Positions 22,997 through 34,366 of a stretch of 64,000 bases of DNA are shown one piece after another. A program made the translations under genes and the position numbers. Location: the NCBI RefSeq assembly GCF_042186555.1, contig NC_133328.1, positions 341,226,035-341,290,034 of the forward strand. The letters are read 5' to 3'. Position 1 is the stretch's first letter. Each line of letters begins with the position of its first letter. The stretch comes from Aquarana catesbeiana (taxonomy: Eukaryota > Chordata > Amphibia > Anura > Ranidae). The notes beneath the pieces are model-generated. The model searched no databases and was not told the origin of the DNA. It saw only the letters and a list, made by a program, of their open reading frames with translations.

Positions 22997-23570
22997 CTCC
23001 CTCCAACAGATATCCGCAGAAACCTTCACCACTTCAACCCTTCTCTTCTCTGCTACTGAATACCCCTGTGACAAAATCTCACCCCTGTCCTGCCCCAACC
23101 TAGCCACTTCTATCTACAACAGCTCACTATCACCCTGCCTAGATAAGCTCACTCCCCGCCCTACACACAGAATCAGGCCCCAACCGCTACAACCCTGGCA
23201 AAGAGACAACACTGAAAATGTAGCCATGCTCTTGAGCGTCTGTAGCGTAAGACTATGTCCCAGGAAGACTTCAACCAATATCAAGCTGCCCTCCTAAAAT
23301 ACTATACCTGCCTCCACACTGCCAAACAGACCTATTTTAGCACACTCATTAACACATTATCATCCAGTCCCCATAAAGTCTTCTCTACCTTCAGCCCTCT
23401 ACTTTGTCCTCCACTGCCTCCACCCGCTAACTCACCCACTGCCCAGGAGATCGCCAATCACTTCAAACATAAGATTGCTACAATTTGTGAGGAGATCTCC
23501 AATGCACAGAAACCTCCCCCATTCAACACCCCATGTCCACAGGTACAATTATTACTTCCCTCATTCAACC
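22997..23570 (+). pseudogene. L2-clade ORF2, left part (region before RT)
   Basis: The open frame MSQEDFNQYQAALLKYYTCL... with AKQTYFSTLINTLSSSPHKV, FSTFSPLL and AQEIANHFKHKIATI is the linker between endonuclease and RT in L2-type non-LTR elements. It is on the same strand as the RT piece at 49720-50680 and precedes it in protein order. The junction with Gypsy is at about 22996. Confidence 0.75.
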
Positions 23571-23739
23571 CTGCTTTTTTTTTTTTTTTTTTACACTGTC
23601 CCTTTGAAAAAAAAATTCTGATCACTTTCATTGCTGTCAGAAGGAATGTAAACATGTACTCTTTATGGGAGGATCTGGAGTCTACAAGACCCCACATCCC
23701 TTCCTTGCACTTAAAAGCATTCAAAATGCCAAGTTTGGT
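23571..23739. other. Unclassified insertion within L2
   Basis: It begins with a run of T and carries non-coding sequence unlike L2. It continues after the PLE2 insertion at 49666 to about 49715. This suggests an old small element that had entered the L2 before PLE2 did. Confidence 0.4.
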
Positions 23740-23752
23740 TGTTTTGAATACT
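23740..23752 (+). repeat. PLE2 target-site duplication, left
   Basis: TGTTTTGAATACT is repeated exactly at 49653-49665. Flanking sequence on both outer sides belongs to the L2-hosted segment. Confidence 0.85.
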
Positions 23753-25227
23753 ATGTAAACAACGGTACTCAAAAAAAAAATTTTTTGCACGCCCTCCTTG
23801 AGTTCCTACCACTGCGCTCAAGAGAAGTGTATATCTCACCACTGTGTGTAGAACAATAAAAAATGTATGTGAAAATCCGTGACACTTCCAAAGTTGCCAC
23901 TTTAACCACTTGCCGACCGCCTAACGCAGATATACTGCGGCAGAATGGCACGGGCAGGCAAAATCACATACCTGGTACGTGATTGCCTTCCCGCGGGCGG
24001 GGGGTCCGATCGGACCCCCCCCGGTGCCATAGGCGGTCAGCTCTTGTTTGCGGGCGATGAGAGGTGAGGGGGAGGCCATCCATTGATGGCCACCCCCTCC
24101 CGATCGCTCCCAGCGAATGAAATACTTCCTCTCCCTCTGTAATGTAAACAGAGGGAGAGGAAGTGATGTCATCCCTCCTCGAGCCGGTCTTTTCGATCCG
24201 GCGCAGAGGAGAGAAGACATCAAGTAAGTTGCACCAAACACTACACGGTCAGTAGAACACTCCAGACACACTTGTCACCCCCCGATCACCCCCCTGTACC
24301 CCCTGTCACACTGACACCAATAGCAGTTTTTTTTTTTGCATTGGTGTCAGTTTGTGACAGTTATAAGTGTTAGGGCAGTTAGGTTAGCCCCCTTTAGGTC
24401 TAGGGTACCCCCCTTTAGGTCCAGGGTACCCCCCTAACCCCCCCTAATAAAGGTTAACCCCTTGATCACCCCCCGTCACCAGTGTCACTAAGCGATCGTT
24501 TTTCTGATCGCTGTATTAGTGACACAGGTGACGCTAGTTAGAGAGGTAAGTATATAGGTTCGCTGTCAGTGTTTTATAGTGACAGGGACCCCCATATACT
24601 ACCTACTAAAGGTTTTAACCCCCTGATTGCCCCCTAGTTAACCCTTTTACCAGCGATCACGTATAAGTGTTACGGGTGACGCTGGTTAGTTGGTTTGTTT
24701 ATTATAATTTATTATAGTTTTAGGGCACCCGCCGTTTATTACCTTATAAATTTTAACACCCTAATTGCCCGGTGGTGATATAAGTTATGTTTTTAGGATC
24801 AGATAAGGTCTGCGTCGCCCCAGGCAGCGTCAGGTTAGCGCCAGTACCGCTAACACCCACGCACGCAGCATACACCTCCCTTAGTGCTATAGTATCTGAA
24901 CGGATCGATATCTGATCCGATCAGATCTATACTCCCCAGCAGTTTAGGGTTCCCATAAACGCAGTGTTAGCGGGATCAGCCCAGATAGCTGCTAGCACCT
25001 GCGTTTTGCCCCTCGGCCCAGACCAGCCCAGCCCACCCAAGTGCAGTATCGATCGATCACTGACACTTACTAAACACTAAGCACACATAACTGCAGCGTT
25101 CGCAGAGTCAGGCCTGATCCCTGCGATCGCTAACAGTTTTTTGGTAGCGTTTTGATACAGTCACTGACAGTCAGGAGCTTTTTTGCCTGTGAGTCTCACT
25201 AGTGTACCCCTAAATTTAGAGCCCAAA

Positions 25228-25521
25228 ATGGCAAATCGAAGGTACACTAGTGAAGAGGCCTACAGGTTTCTGAGCATGACAGATAGTGAAGAGGAAGTCA
25301 CTCATCTGTCAGATTCAGGCTCAGAATACGATCCTGTAGAGGACTGCGGCTCCATGACAGATAGCTCTGACGACGAGTTGTGGTCCCTGCTAAGGTCAGG
25401 TGTACCAGACCCCAATGTTCTTCTGTCCTTGAAGTGCAAGAACCGCAGGTCCCTCGTATGGAGCAGAGAAGTACTAGCGCCACTATTCCTTCTGGTGAAC
25501 TGGCAAGCACCAGCGGCCTAG
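25228..25521 (+). pseudogene. piggyBac transposase, acidic N-terminal segment (out of frame)
   Basis: The ATG at 25228 gives MANRRYTSEEAYRFLSMTDS followed by an acidic stretch (EEEVTHLSDSGSEYDPVED, then MTDSSDDELW). Acidic, Ser-rich tails of this kind open many piggyBac transposases, and this ATG is the best start. The frame differs from that of the main domain, so one indel between about 25371 and 25510 has broken the gene. The segment is wholly deleted in A, B and D. Confidence 0.75.
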
Positions 25522-27188
25522 TACACCCTGGTCGTACATCCAGCACTGCAGTATCACGTGGTGACGTGGCGAGTCCCATAAGTGCAGTTCAAGCTGGTGA
25601 GGTGGCAAGCACTAGTAGTGTCCCGCTGCCACCAAGAAGACGAACACAGGGCCGTCGTGCCCATAGTGCCCTTCCTGCTGCATTTGCCAATCCAAATTGG
25701 GTACCCACAACTTCTGCAGCACCCGTACTGCCCCCATTCACTGGCCAACCCGGAATTCAGGTGGAAACAGTTGACTTTACGCCACTGGATTTTTATTCGC
25801 TGTTTTTCACCGAAGATCTCTATAGATCTATTGTGGACCAAAGCAATTTGTACGCTGGTCAACACATCGCCACTATTCCCCAGTCCTCCCTTGCCAGAGA
25901 TTGGAAACCAATTACGGTTTCCGAATTAAAGATCTTTCTGGGCCTTTCCCTCCTCATGGGCTTGAATAAAAAGAGTGAGTTGTGGTCATATTGGTCCACT
26001 GACCCAATTTACCATTCGCCCTTGTTCTCTGCTTCCATGGCCAGGGCACGATACGAGCAGATTTTGCGGTTCATGCACTTCAACGACAATGAACTCTGTC
26101 ATCCTCGTGGAGACCCTGGATACGATCGGCTCTACAAAATTCGGCCCCTCGTAAACCACTTCAACCAACGTTTTGCAGACTTGTTTACTCCCCATCAAGT
26201 TGTCTGCGTTGATGAGTCCCTGATTAAATTTTCTGGCTGCTTGTCATTCAAACAGTACCTTCCCAGCAAGCGTGCCAGATACGGGGTCAAGATGTATAAG
26301 CTCTGTGACAGGGCCACAGGCTATACATGTAGTTTTATGGTTTACGAGGGTAAAGATAGTCACGTAGAGCCGACAAACTGCCCTGACTACATAGGAAGCG
26401 CTGGCAAGATAGTGTGGGACTTGGTGTCACCCTTATTCGGAAAGGGGTACCACTTGTACGTGGACAATTATTACACGAGCATGCCACTTTTTAGCCACCT
26501 TTTTGATCATCAGATTGGAGCATGTGGCACCGTGCGACCTAATCGCCGGGGCTTTCCCCAGCGGCTTGTAGATTCCCGTCTTAGGCTGGGGGAGAGAGCC
26601 TGCTTGCAGTGTAATAACTTGCTCGCTATGAAGTGGAGGGACAATAAGAATGTTTTCGTTCTTACCTCCCTTCATGCAGACACGACGGTCCAAATTACTA
26701 CGGCGACTGGTGTTGTGGAGAAACCCCTCTGTGTCCACGAATATAACCAAAATATGGGAGGGGTGGACCTCAACGACCAGTTGTTGTCGTCGTACCTAAT
26801 TGCCCGTAAGGCCACACGCTGGTACAAAAAAGTGTCTGTTTATTTATTTCAATTGGCTTTGCTGAATGCTCATGTGCTATACAGAGCTTTAGGACAGACT
26901 GGATCCTTCCTTAAATTCCAGGAAGAGCTCGTCAGAGCCCTTCTGTATCCAGACGGTGCTCCATCTCACCATCCCCAACCAAATGCAGTAAGCCGGCTGC
27001 ATGAGAGGCATTTTATTTATGTCCTCCCGAGTACCCCTACCCAACGAGCCCCCCAAAAAAGATGTCGTGTCTGCAGCAAGCGTGGATTTAGGCGTGACAC
27101 CCGGTATTATTGTCCCTCCTGTCCTGGCAATCCTGGTCTTTGCATTGGTGAATGTTTTGAACGCTACCATACACTAGTGGAGTATTAG
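25371..27188 (+). CDS. piggyBac transposase, catalytic and Cys-rich domains
   Basis: Cut-and-paste transposase acting at TTAA sites. Numbering from the GTG at 25380 (602 residues, no in-frame ATG at the start), the catalytic aspartates are D278 (VCVDESL), D362 (LYVDNYYTS) and D463 with D466 (MGGVDLNDQL). The DDE_Tnp_1_7 fold begins near residue 125 (VDFTPLDFYSLFF). The C-terminal cross-brace domain (CRVCSKRG, YYCPSCPGNPGLC, CFERYH) spans about 561-597 and would bind the element ends. It strongly resembles the amphibian Uribo-type transposases. The catalytic part is intact, but the N-tail is shifted, so activity is uncertain. Confidence 0.93.
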   Translation, partial: RRVVVPAKVRCTRPQCSSVLEVQEPQVPRMEQRSTSATIPSGELASTSGLVHPGRTSSTAVSRGDVASPISAVQAGEVASTSSVPLPPRRRTQGRRAHSALPAAFANPNWVPTTSAAPVLPPFTGQPGIQVETVDFTPLDFYSLFFTEDLYRSIVDQSNLYAGQHIATIPQSSLARDWKPITVSELKIFLGLSLLMGLNKKSELWSYWSTDPIYHSPLFSASMARARYEQILRFMHFNDNELCHPRGDPGYDRLYKIRPLVNHFNQRFADLFTPHQVVCVDESLIKFSGCLSFKQYLPSKRARYGVKMYKLCDRATGYTCSFMVYEGKDSHVEPTNCPDYIGSAGKIVWDLVSPLFGKGYHLYVDNYYTSMPLFSHLFDHQIGACGTVRPNRRGFPQRLVDSRLRLGERACLQCNNLLAMKWRDNKNVFVLTSLHADTTVQITTATGVVEKPLCVHEYNQNMGGVDLNDQLLSSYLIARKATRWYKKVSVYLFQLALLNAHVLYRALGQTGSFLKFQEELVRALLYPDGAPSHHPQPNAVSRLHERHFIYVLPSTPTQRAPQKRCRVCSKRGFRRDTRYYCPSCPGNPGLCIGECFERYHTLVEY

Positions 27189-27472
27189 CGTAGGGTATAG
27201 CACTGCACAGACTAGGACACACTTTCACAGGGTCTCCCAAGATGCTGTCGCATTTTGAGAGACCCAAACCTGGTACCAGTTAAAAAAGTTAAAGTTACAA
27301 AAAAAGTGTTAAAAAAAAAAAAGTAAAAAAAGAAAAAAACACAAAAAAAATATAAAATAAAAAAAACAAAAATAGTTGTTGTTTTATTGTTCTCTCTCTA
27401 TTCTCTCTCTATTGTTCTGTTCTTTTTTATTGTATTCTATACTGCGATGTTTTATTGTTATGTTTTTATCAT

Positions 27473-28170
27473 GTTTGCTTTATAGGTATGCAATTTTTTT
27501 ATACTTTGTTTTTTTTATTGTTAACCATCATTTGCTTAGCAGGTACGCCATTCAGTTGCAGCGCGGATTTATTTATCTTGACAGCAACAGCGTTTGCTCC
27601 CACGATACATAAAGCCGTGACTCCAGCACTGTGGTGGTGATTTCACCACCACAGTTACATACTTCAGCATATATGCCGAAGCGTGGGGGCAGCAGTGGGT
27701 GGAGGAGCGATTTGCTCCTGCCTTTTGCGGGAGGATGCCCCCATGCTTCGGCATATATATATTTTAGGTAGGCACAGGTTGCGTTAAATGTTTTATTTTT
27801 TACTATGTTTTTTTTGTATTTGCTTTGCAGGTATGGTAAGTATTAATGTTATACTGTAATGTTACTTTGTTTTTTTGTTAACCATCATTTGCTTAGCAGG
27901 TACGCCATTCAGTTGCAGCGTGGATTTATTTATCTTGACAGCAACAGCGTTTGCTTCCACGATATATAAAGCCGTGACTCCAGCACTGTCAGAGGTGATT
28001 TCACCACCACAGCTACATACTTCAGCATATATGCCGAAGCGTGGGGGCAGCAGTGGGTGGAGGAGCGATTTTCTCCTGCCTTTTGCGGGAGGATGCCCCT
28101 ATGCTTCGGCATATATATACGGTGCATGTATGCCCATCATTAGAAGTGGGTGGATGATGGGAGGTATTCT
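27473..28170 (+). repeat. ~360-bp tandem duplication specific to piggyBac C
   Basis: CATCATTTGCTTAGCAGGTA starts at about 27525 and about 27885, and the following blocks (CCGTGACTCCAGCACTG, GGGGGCAGCAGTGGGTGG, GCTTCGGCATATATATA) recur in the same order. Each unit contains inverted words around CATATATGCCGAAGC. A, B and D lack this. Confidence 0.85.
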
Positions 28171-29279
28171 AATGGTGGGCATACCCACCAATCAATATCT
28201 TTTTTTGTTCAGCCCACAGGCTGCATGAAAAAAAAGTTTACAATATATGCCCAACAAGGACCAGCAACGTACTGGTATGTTGCTGGACTTTGAGTGGTTA
28301 TACCAGAATGATGCCTGCAGGTTTAGCTATCATCTTGGTATCATTCTTTTCAGCCAGCGGTCGGCTTTCATGTAAAAGCAATCCTAGCGGCTAATTAGCC
28401 TCTAGACTGCTTTTACAAGCAGTGGGAGGGAATGCCCCCCCACCATCTTCCATGTTTTTCTCTGGCTCTCCTGTCCCAACAGGGAACCTGAGAATGCAGC
28501 CGTTGATTCAGCCAGCTGACCATAGAGCTGATCAGAGACCAGAATGGCTCCAAACATCTCTATGGCCTAAGAAACCGGAAACTACGAGCATTTCATGGCT
28601 TAGATTTCGCCGGATGTAAACAGCGCCATTGGGAAATTGGGAAAGCATTTTATCACACCGATCTTGGTGCGGTCAGATGCTTTAAGGGCAGAGGAGAGAT
28701 CTAGGGTCTAATAGACCCCAATTTTTTTCAAAAAAGAGTACCTGTCACTACCTATTGCTATCATAGGGGATATTTACATTCCCTAAGATATCAATAAAAA
28801 CGATAAAAAAAAAATAAAAATAAAAGGAACAGTTTAAAAATAAGATAAAAAAGCAAAAAAAAAAAAAGAAAAAAAAAAAGCACCCCTGTCCCCCCCCTGC
28901 TCTCGCACAAAGGCGAACGCAAGCGTCGGTCTGGCGTCAAATGTAAACAGCAATTGCACCATGCATGTGAGGTATCACCGCGAAGGTCAGATCGAGGGCA
29001 GTAATTTTAGCAGTAGACCTCCTCTGTAAATCTAAAGTGGTAACCTGTAAAGGCTTTTAAAGGCTTTTAAAAATGTATTTAGTTTGTCACCACTGCACGT
29101 TTGTGCGCAATTTTAAAGCATGTCATGTTTGGTATCCATGTACTCGGCCTAAGATCATCTTTTTTATTTCATCAAACATTTGGGCAATATAGTGTGTTTT
29201 AGTGCATTAAAATTTTAAAAAGTGTGTTTTTTCCCCCAAAAATGCGTTTGAAAAATCGCTGCGCAAATACTGTGTTGTG

Positions 29280-29990
29280 CATAAAATGCCAGGACAGTTC
29301 AACCCCCCCCCAAATGACCCCATTTTGGAAAGTAGACACCCTAAGCTATTTGCTGAGAGGCATGTCAAGTCCATGGAATATTTTATATTGTGACACAAGT
29401 TGTGGGAAAGAGACTAATTTTTTTTTTTTTTTTTGCACAAAGTTGTCACTAAATGATATATTGCTTAAACATGCCATGGGAATATGTGAAATTACACCCC
29501 AAAATACATTCTGTTGCTTCTCCTGAGTACAGGGATACCACATGTGTGAGACTTTTTGGGAGCCTAGCAGCGTACGGGACCCCGAAAACCAAGCACCACC
29601 TTCAGGCTTTCTAATGGCGTAAATTTTTGATTTCACTCTTCACTGCCTATCACAGTTTCGGAGGCCATGGAATGCCCAGATGGCACAACCCCCCCCCCCA
29701 AATGACCCCATTTTTGAAAATAGACACCCAAAGCTATTTGCTGAGAGGTATAGTGAGTATTTTGCAGACCTCACTTTTTGTCACAAACTTTTGAAAATTG
29801 AAAAAAGAAAAAAAAAATATGTTTTTCTTTTCTTTCTTCATTTTCAAAAACAAATGAGAGCTGCAAAATACTCACCATGCCTCTCAGCAAATATCTTGGG
29901 GTGTCTACTTTCCAAAACGGGGTCATTTTGGGGGGTTTTGTGCTATCTTGGCATTTTATGGCCTTCGAAACTGTGATAAGTAGTGAGGAG
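29280..29990. repeat. Near-palindrome, piggyBac copy C
   Basis: Left arm about 29280-29815, centre of A-run/T-run about 29800-29835, then the right arm from about 29840 into the first tandem unit, where CR1 interrupts it. Same position relative to the 3' end as in A, B and D. Confidence 0.8.
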
Positions 29991-30050
29991 TGAAATCAAT
30001 AATTTACGCCCTTAGAAATCCTGAAGGCGGTGATTGGATTTCGGGGCCCC

Positions 30051-31984
30051 ATATATATATAGTTACATAGTTACATAGTAGGTGAGGTTGAAAAAAGACA
30101 CAAGTCCATCAAGTCCAACCTATGTGTGTGATTATGTGTCAGTATTACATTACATATCCCTGTATGTTGGGGTCATTCAGGTGATTATCTAATAGTTTCT
30201 TGAAGCTATCAATACTCCCCGCTGAGACCACCGCCTGTGGAAGGGAATTCAACATCATTGCCACTCTTACAGTAAAGAACCCTCTAAGTAGTTTAAGGTT
30301 AAACCTCTTTTCTTCTAATTGTAATGAGTGGCCACGAGTCTTATTAAACTCTCTTCTGCGAAAAAGTTTTATCCCTATTGTGGGGTCACCAGTACAGTAT
30401 TTGTAAATTGAAATCATATCCCCTCTCAAGCGTCTCTTCTCCAGAGAGAATAAGTTCAGTGCTTGCAACCTTTCCTCATAACTAAGATCCTCCGGACCCT
30501 TTATTAGCTTTGTTTCCCTTCTTTGTACTCGCTCCATTTCCAGTACATCCCTCCTGAGGACTGGTGCCCAGAACTGGACAGCATACTCCAGGTGCGGCCG
30601 GACCAGAGTCTTGTAGAGCGGGAGAATTATCGTTTTATCTCTGGAGTTGATCCCCCTTTTAATGCATGCCAATATTCTGTTTGCTTTATTAGCAGCAGCT
30701 TGGCATTGCATGCCATTGCTGAGCCTATCATCTACTAGGACCCCCAGGTCCTTTTCCATCCTAGAATCCCCCAGAGGTTCTCCCCCCCGTGTATAGATTG
30801 CATTCATATTTTTGCCACCCAAATGCATTATTTTACATTTTTCTACATTGAACCTCATTTGCCATGTAGTCGCCCACCCCATTAATTTGTTCAGGTCTTT
30901 TTGCAAGGTTTCCACATCCTGCGGAGAAGTTATTGCCCTGCTTAGCTTAGTATTGTCTGCAAATACAGAGATTGAACTGTTTATCCCATCCTCCAGGTCA
31001 TTTATAAACAAATTAAATAGGATTGGTCCCAGCACAGAACCCTGGGGAACCCCACTACCCATCCCTGACCATTCTGAGTACTCCCCATTTATCACCACCC
31101 TCTGAACACGCCCTTGTAGCCAGTTTTCAATCCATGTACTCACCCTATGGTCCATGCCAACGGACCTTATTTTGTACAATAAACGTTTATGGGGAACTGT
31201 GTCAAATGCTTTTGCAAAATCCAGATACACCACGTCTACGGGCCTTCCTTTATCTAGATGGCAACTCACCTCCTCATAGAAGGTTAATAGATTGGTTTGG
31301 CAAGAACGATTCTTCATGAATCCATGCTGATTACTGCTAATGATATTGTTCTTATTACTAAAATCTTGTATATAGTCCCTTATCATCCCCTCCAAGAGTT
31401 TACATACTATTGATGTTAGGCTAACTGGTCTGTAATTCCCAGGGATGTTTTTTGGGCCCTTTTTAAATATTGGTGCTACATTGGCTTTTCTCCAATCAGC
31501 TGGTACCATTCCAGTCAATAGACTGTCTGTAAAAATTAGGAACAACGGTCTGGCAATCACCTGACTGAGTTCACTAAGTACCCTCGGATGCAAGCCATCT
31601 GGTCCCGGTGATTTATTAATGTTAAGTTTCTCAAGTCTAATTTTAATTCCGTCCTCTGTTAACCATGGAGGTGCTTCCTGTGTTGTGTCATGAGGATAAA
31701 CACTGTAGTTTTGGTTACTGAAGCCCCCCGATTCACTCGTGAAGACTGAGGAAAAGAATAAATTCAATACCTTTGCTATCTCCCCATCCTTTGTAACCAG
31801 ATGTCCTTCCTTATTCTTTATGGGGCCAATATGGTCTGTCCTCCCTTTTTTACTGTTTACATACTTAAAGAATTTCTTGGGATTTTTTTTGCTCTCCTCC
31901 GCTATGTGTCTTTCATGTTCTATCTTAGCCGTCCTAATTGCACCCTTACATTTCTTATTGCATTCTTTATAAAGTCTGAATGCT
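30051..31984 (-). mobile_element. CR1-clade LINE, 5'-truncated
   Basis: On the minus strand the element ends at 30051 with TATGTAAC-type microsatellite repeats, as CR1 3' ends do, and is truncated at 31984 in the pre-RT region. It lies inside a piggyBac C tandem unit between GGGGCCCC and GAGGCTCCC. No clear target duplication is seen. It is the youngest layer of the central nest. Confidence 0.88.
30145..31984 (-). pseudogene. CR1 ORF2: reverse transcriptase (truncated, catalytic box altered)
   Basis: Open from about 31984 to the stop at 30145. Motifs in order: AFRLYKECNKKCKGAIRTAK, KSPGPDGLHPRVLSEL, APIFKKGPKNIPGNYRPVSL, HGFMKNRSCQTNLLTFYEEV, VYLDFAKAFDTVPHKRLL, GVPQGSVLGPILFNLFINDL, then FADNTKLS where FADDTKLS is expected, and the C-terminal CR1 region ending PNIQGYVM. 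The endonuclease is missing. Replacement of the second catalytic aspartate by asparagine makes it inactive, though it is otherwise open for over 600 codons. The frame's apparent first 30 residues come from the piggyBac repeat. Confidence 0.93.
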
Positions 31985-33863
31985 GAGGCTCCCAAAAAGT
32001 GCCATTCATGTGGTATCCTCGTACTCAGGAGAAGCAGCAGAATGTATTTTGGGGTGTAATTCCACATATGCCCATGGCATGTTTGAGCAATATATCATTT
32101 AGTGACAACTTTTTGTAATTTTTTTTTGTCACTTTCCCGCAACTTGTGTAAAAATATAAAATATTCCATGGACTCAACATGCCTCTCAGCAAATAGCTTG
32201 GGGTGTCTACTTTCCAAAATGGGGTAATTTGGGGGGGTTTTGTGCCATCTGGGCATTTTATGGCCTTCAAAAATGTGATAGGTAGTGAGGAGTGAAATCA
32301 CAACTTTATGCCCTTAGAAATCCTGAAGGCGGCGCTTGGTTTTCGGGGCCCCGTACGCGGCTAGGCTCCCAAAAAGTCCCACACATGTGGTATCTCCGTA
32401 CTCAGGAGAATCAGCAGAATGTATTTTGGGGTGCAATTCCACATATGCCCATGGCCTGTGTGAGCAATATATCATTTAGTGACAACTTTGTGCAAAAAAA
32501 AAAAAAAAAAAAATTGTCACTTTCCTGCAACTTGTGTCAAAATATAAAATATTCCATGGACTCAGCATGCCTCTCAGCAAATAGCTTGGGGTGACTACTT
32601 TACAAAATGGGGTCATTTGGGGGGTTTTGTGCCATCTTGGCATTTTATGGCCTTCAAAACTGTGATAGGTAGTAAGGAGTGAAATCAAAAATTTATGCCC
32701 TTAGAAATCCTGAAGGCGATGCTTGGTTTTCGGGGCCCCGTACGCGGCTAGGCTCCCAAAAAGTCCCACACATGTGGTATCCCCATACTCAGGAGAAGCA
32801 GCTAAATGTATTTTGGGGTGCAATTCCACATATGCCCATGGCCTGTGTGAGCAATATATCATTTAGTGACAACTTTGTGCAAAAAAAAAAAAATTTGTCA
32901 CATTCCCGCAACTTGTGTCAAAAAATAAAATATTCCATGGACTCAACATACCTCTCAGCAAATAGTTTGGGGTGTCTACTTTCCAAAATGGGGTCATTTG
33001 GGGGGGTTTGTGCCATCTTGGCTTTCTATAGCCTTAAAAACTGTGATAGGTAGTGAGGAGTGAAATCAAAAATTTATGCCCTTAGAAATCCTGAAGGCGG
33101 TGCTTGGTTTTTGGGGCCCCGTACGCGGCTAGACTCCCAAAAAGTCCCACACATGTGGTATCCCCGTACTCAGGAGAAGCAGCTGAATGTATTTTGGGGT
33201 GCAATTCCACATATGCCCATGGTCTGTGTGAGCAATATATCATTTAGTGACAACTTTTTGTAATTTTTTTTTTTTGTCATTATTCAATCACTTGGGACAA
33301 AAAAAATAAATATTCAATGGGCTCAACATGCCTCTCAGCAATTTCCTTGGGGTGTCTACTTTCCAAAATGGGGTCATTTTGGGGGGTTTTGTACTACCCT
33401 GCCATTTTAGCACCTCAAGAAATGACATAGGCAGTCATAAACTAAAAGCTGTGTAAATTCCAGAAAATGTACCCTAGTTTGTAGACGCTATAACTTTTGC
33501 GCAAACCAATAAATATACGCTTATTGACATTTTTTTACCAAAGACATGTGGCCAAATACATTTTGGCCTAAATGTATGACTAAAATTGAGTTTATTGGAT
33601 TTTTTTTATAACAAAAAGCAGAAAATATCATTTTTTTTCAAAATTTCGGTCTTTTTCCGTTTATAGCGCAAAAAATTAAAACAGCAGAGGTGATCAAATA
33701 CCATCAAAAGAAAGCTCTATTTGTGGGAAGAAAAGGACGCAAATTTAGTTTGGGTACAGCATTGCATGACTGCGCAATTAGCAGTTAAAGCGACGCAGTG
33801 CCAAATTGTAAAAAGTGCTCTGGTCAGGAAGGGGGTAAATCCTTCCGGGGCTGAAGTGGTTAA

Positions 33864-34366
33864 ATGAAAAAAATTAAGTGACCTCCATTAATTTGCAAAG
33901 AACAGAAAATTAATATAAGCGGCGCTAATATCAGTGACATGACATGAACCAGTGACCAAGTGTGTGACCAGTGCATTGTAGTGATATTCAGAAAAAAATT
34001 GTATATATCACAAAAAAAGCAATCAATAGTACATCATATGTAACACCCATAGATCAAACAAAGAATAAATAGTGGAATCCATCCATAGGAAAAATTAATC
34101 CATAGAAATGTCCATAAAGAAAACACCGTGAATGATGTGCAGGTTTCTTAAATGTTCACCAAATCAAACGTGCCAGTGATTCCTCTCCCTTCGGATTCAA
34201 CACTCACCGGATGAATATGCCTCACACTCTCATGTTTTGGCAAATGAGCATGGTAAACCATATAATCAAGTTTAGGTGAAAGATCCAAATTCCATCCGTC
34301 CAAGTGTCATTTCATTCCATATGCAAATAAAAAATGCGCAAATAGTGTAGTACCGTAAAACACAAA
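33864..34366 (-). mobile_element. PLE2 inverted terminal repeat, segment 2
   Basis: This is the reverse complement of about 45060-45482, and of 49420-49652 for the part shared with the 3' repeat. It resumes directly after the piggyBac C TTAA and is cut at 34366 by the L1 target duplication TAAAACACAAA (34356-34366). Confidence 0.85.

Larger units (their letters stand above)
29991..33415 (+). repeat. Four tandem ~380-bp units, piggyBac copy C (CR1 in the first)
   Basis: Units start at about 29991 (broken by CR1 at 30051-31984), 32295, 32682 and 33062, each beginning TGAAATCA and carrying CCCTTAGAAATCCTGAAGG. The last ends in the diverged CATTATTCAATCACTTG tail. A, B and D hold two, so the array has grown in C or shrunk in the derivative. 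Confidence 0.85.
23902..33863 (+). mobile_element. piggyBac C, near-complete copy (10 kb with a CR1 inside)
   Basis: TTAACCACTTGCCGACCGC start (TTAA 23902-23905) and GGGGCTGAAGTGGTTAA end (TTAA 33860-33863). The empty target is readable from the second PLE2 terminal repeat, where ACATTTAAAGTGGC (45478-45491) is uninterrupted. Parts: 1.25-kb 5' region, coding region 25228-27188, a tandem duplication, palindrome arms, four tandem units and the 3' terminus. Without CR1 it is about 8.0 kb, very long for a piggyBac. Confidence 0.93.

Noticed and set aside
30045..31990. Target-site duplication for the CR1 insertion
   Set aside because: Borders are GGGGCCCC and GAGGCTCCC of the host unit with a small loss between; no repeated word.
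29991..33415. CRISPR-like array
   Set aside because: Units are ~380 bp tandem copies without short repeats or unique spacers, and the genome is eukaryotic.
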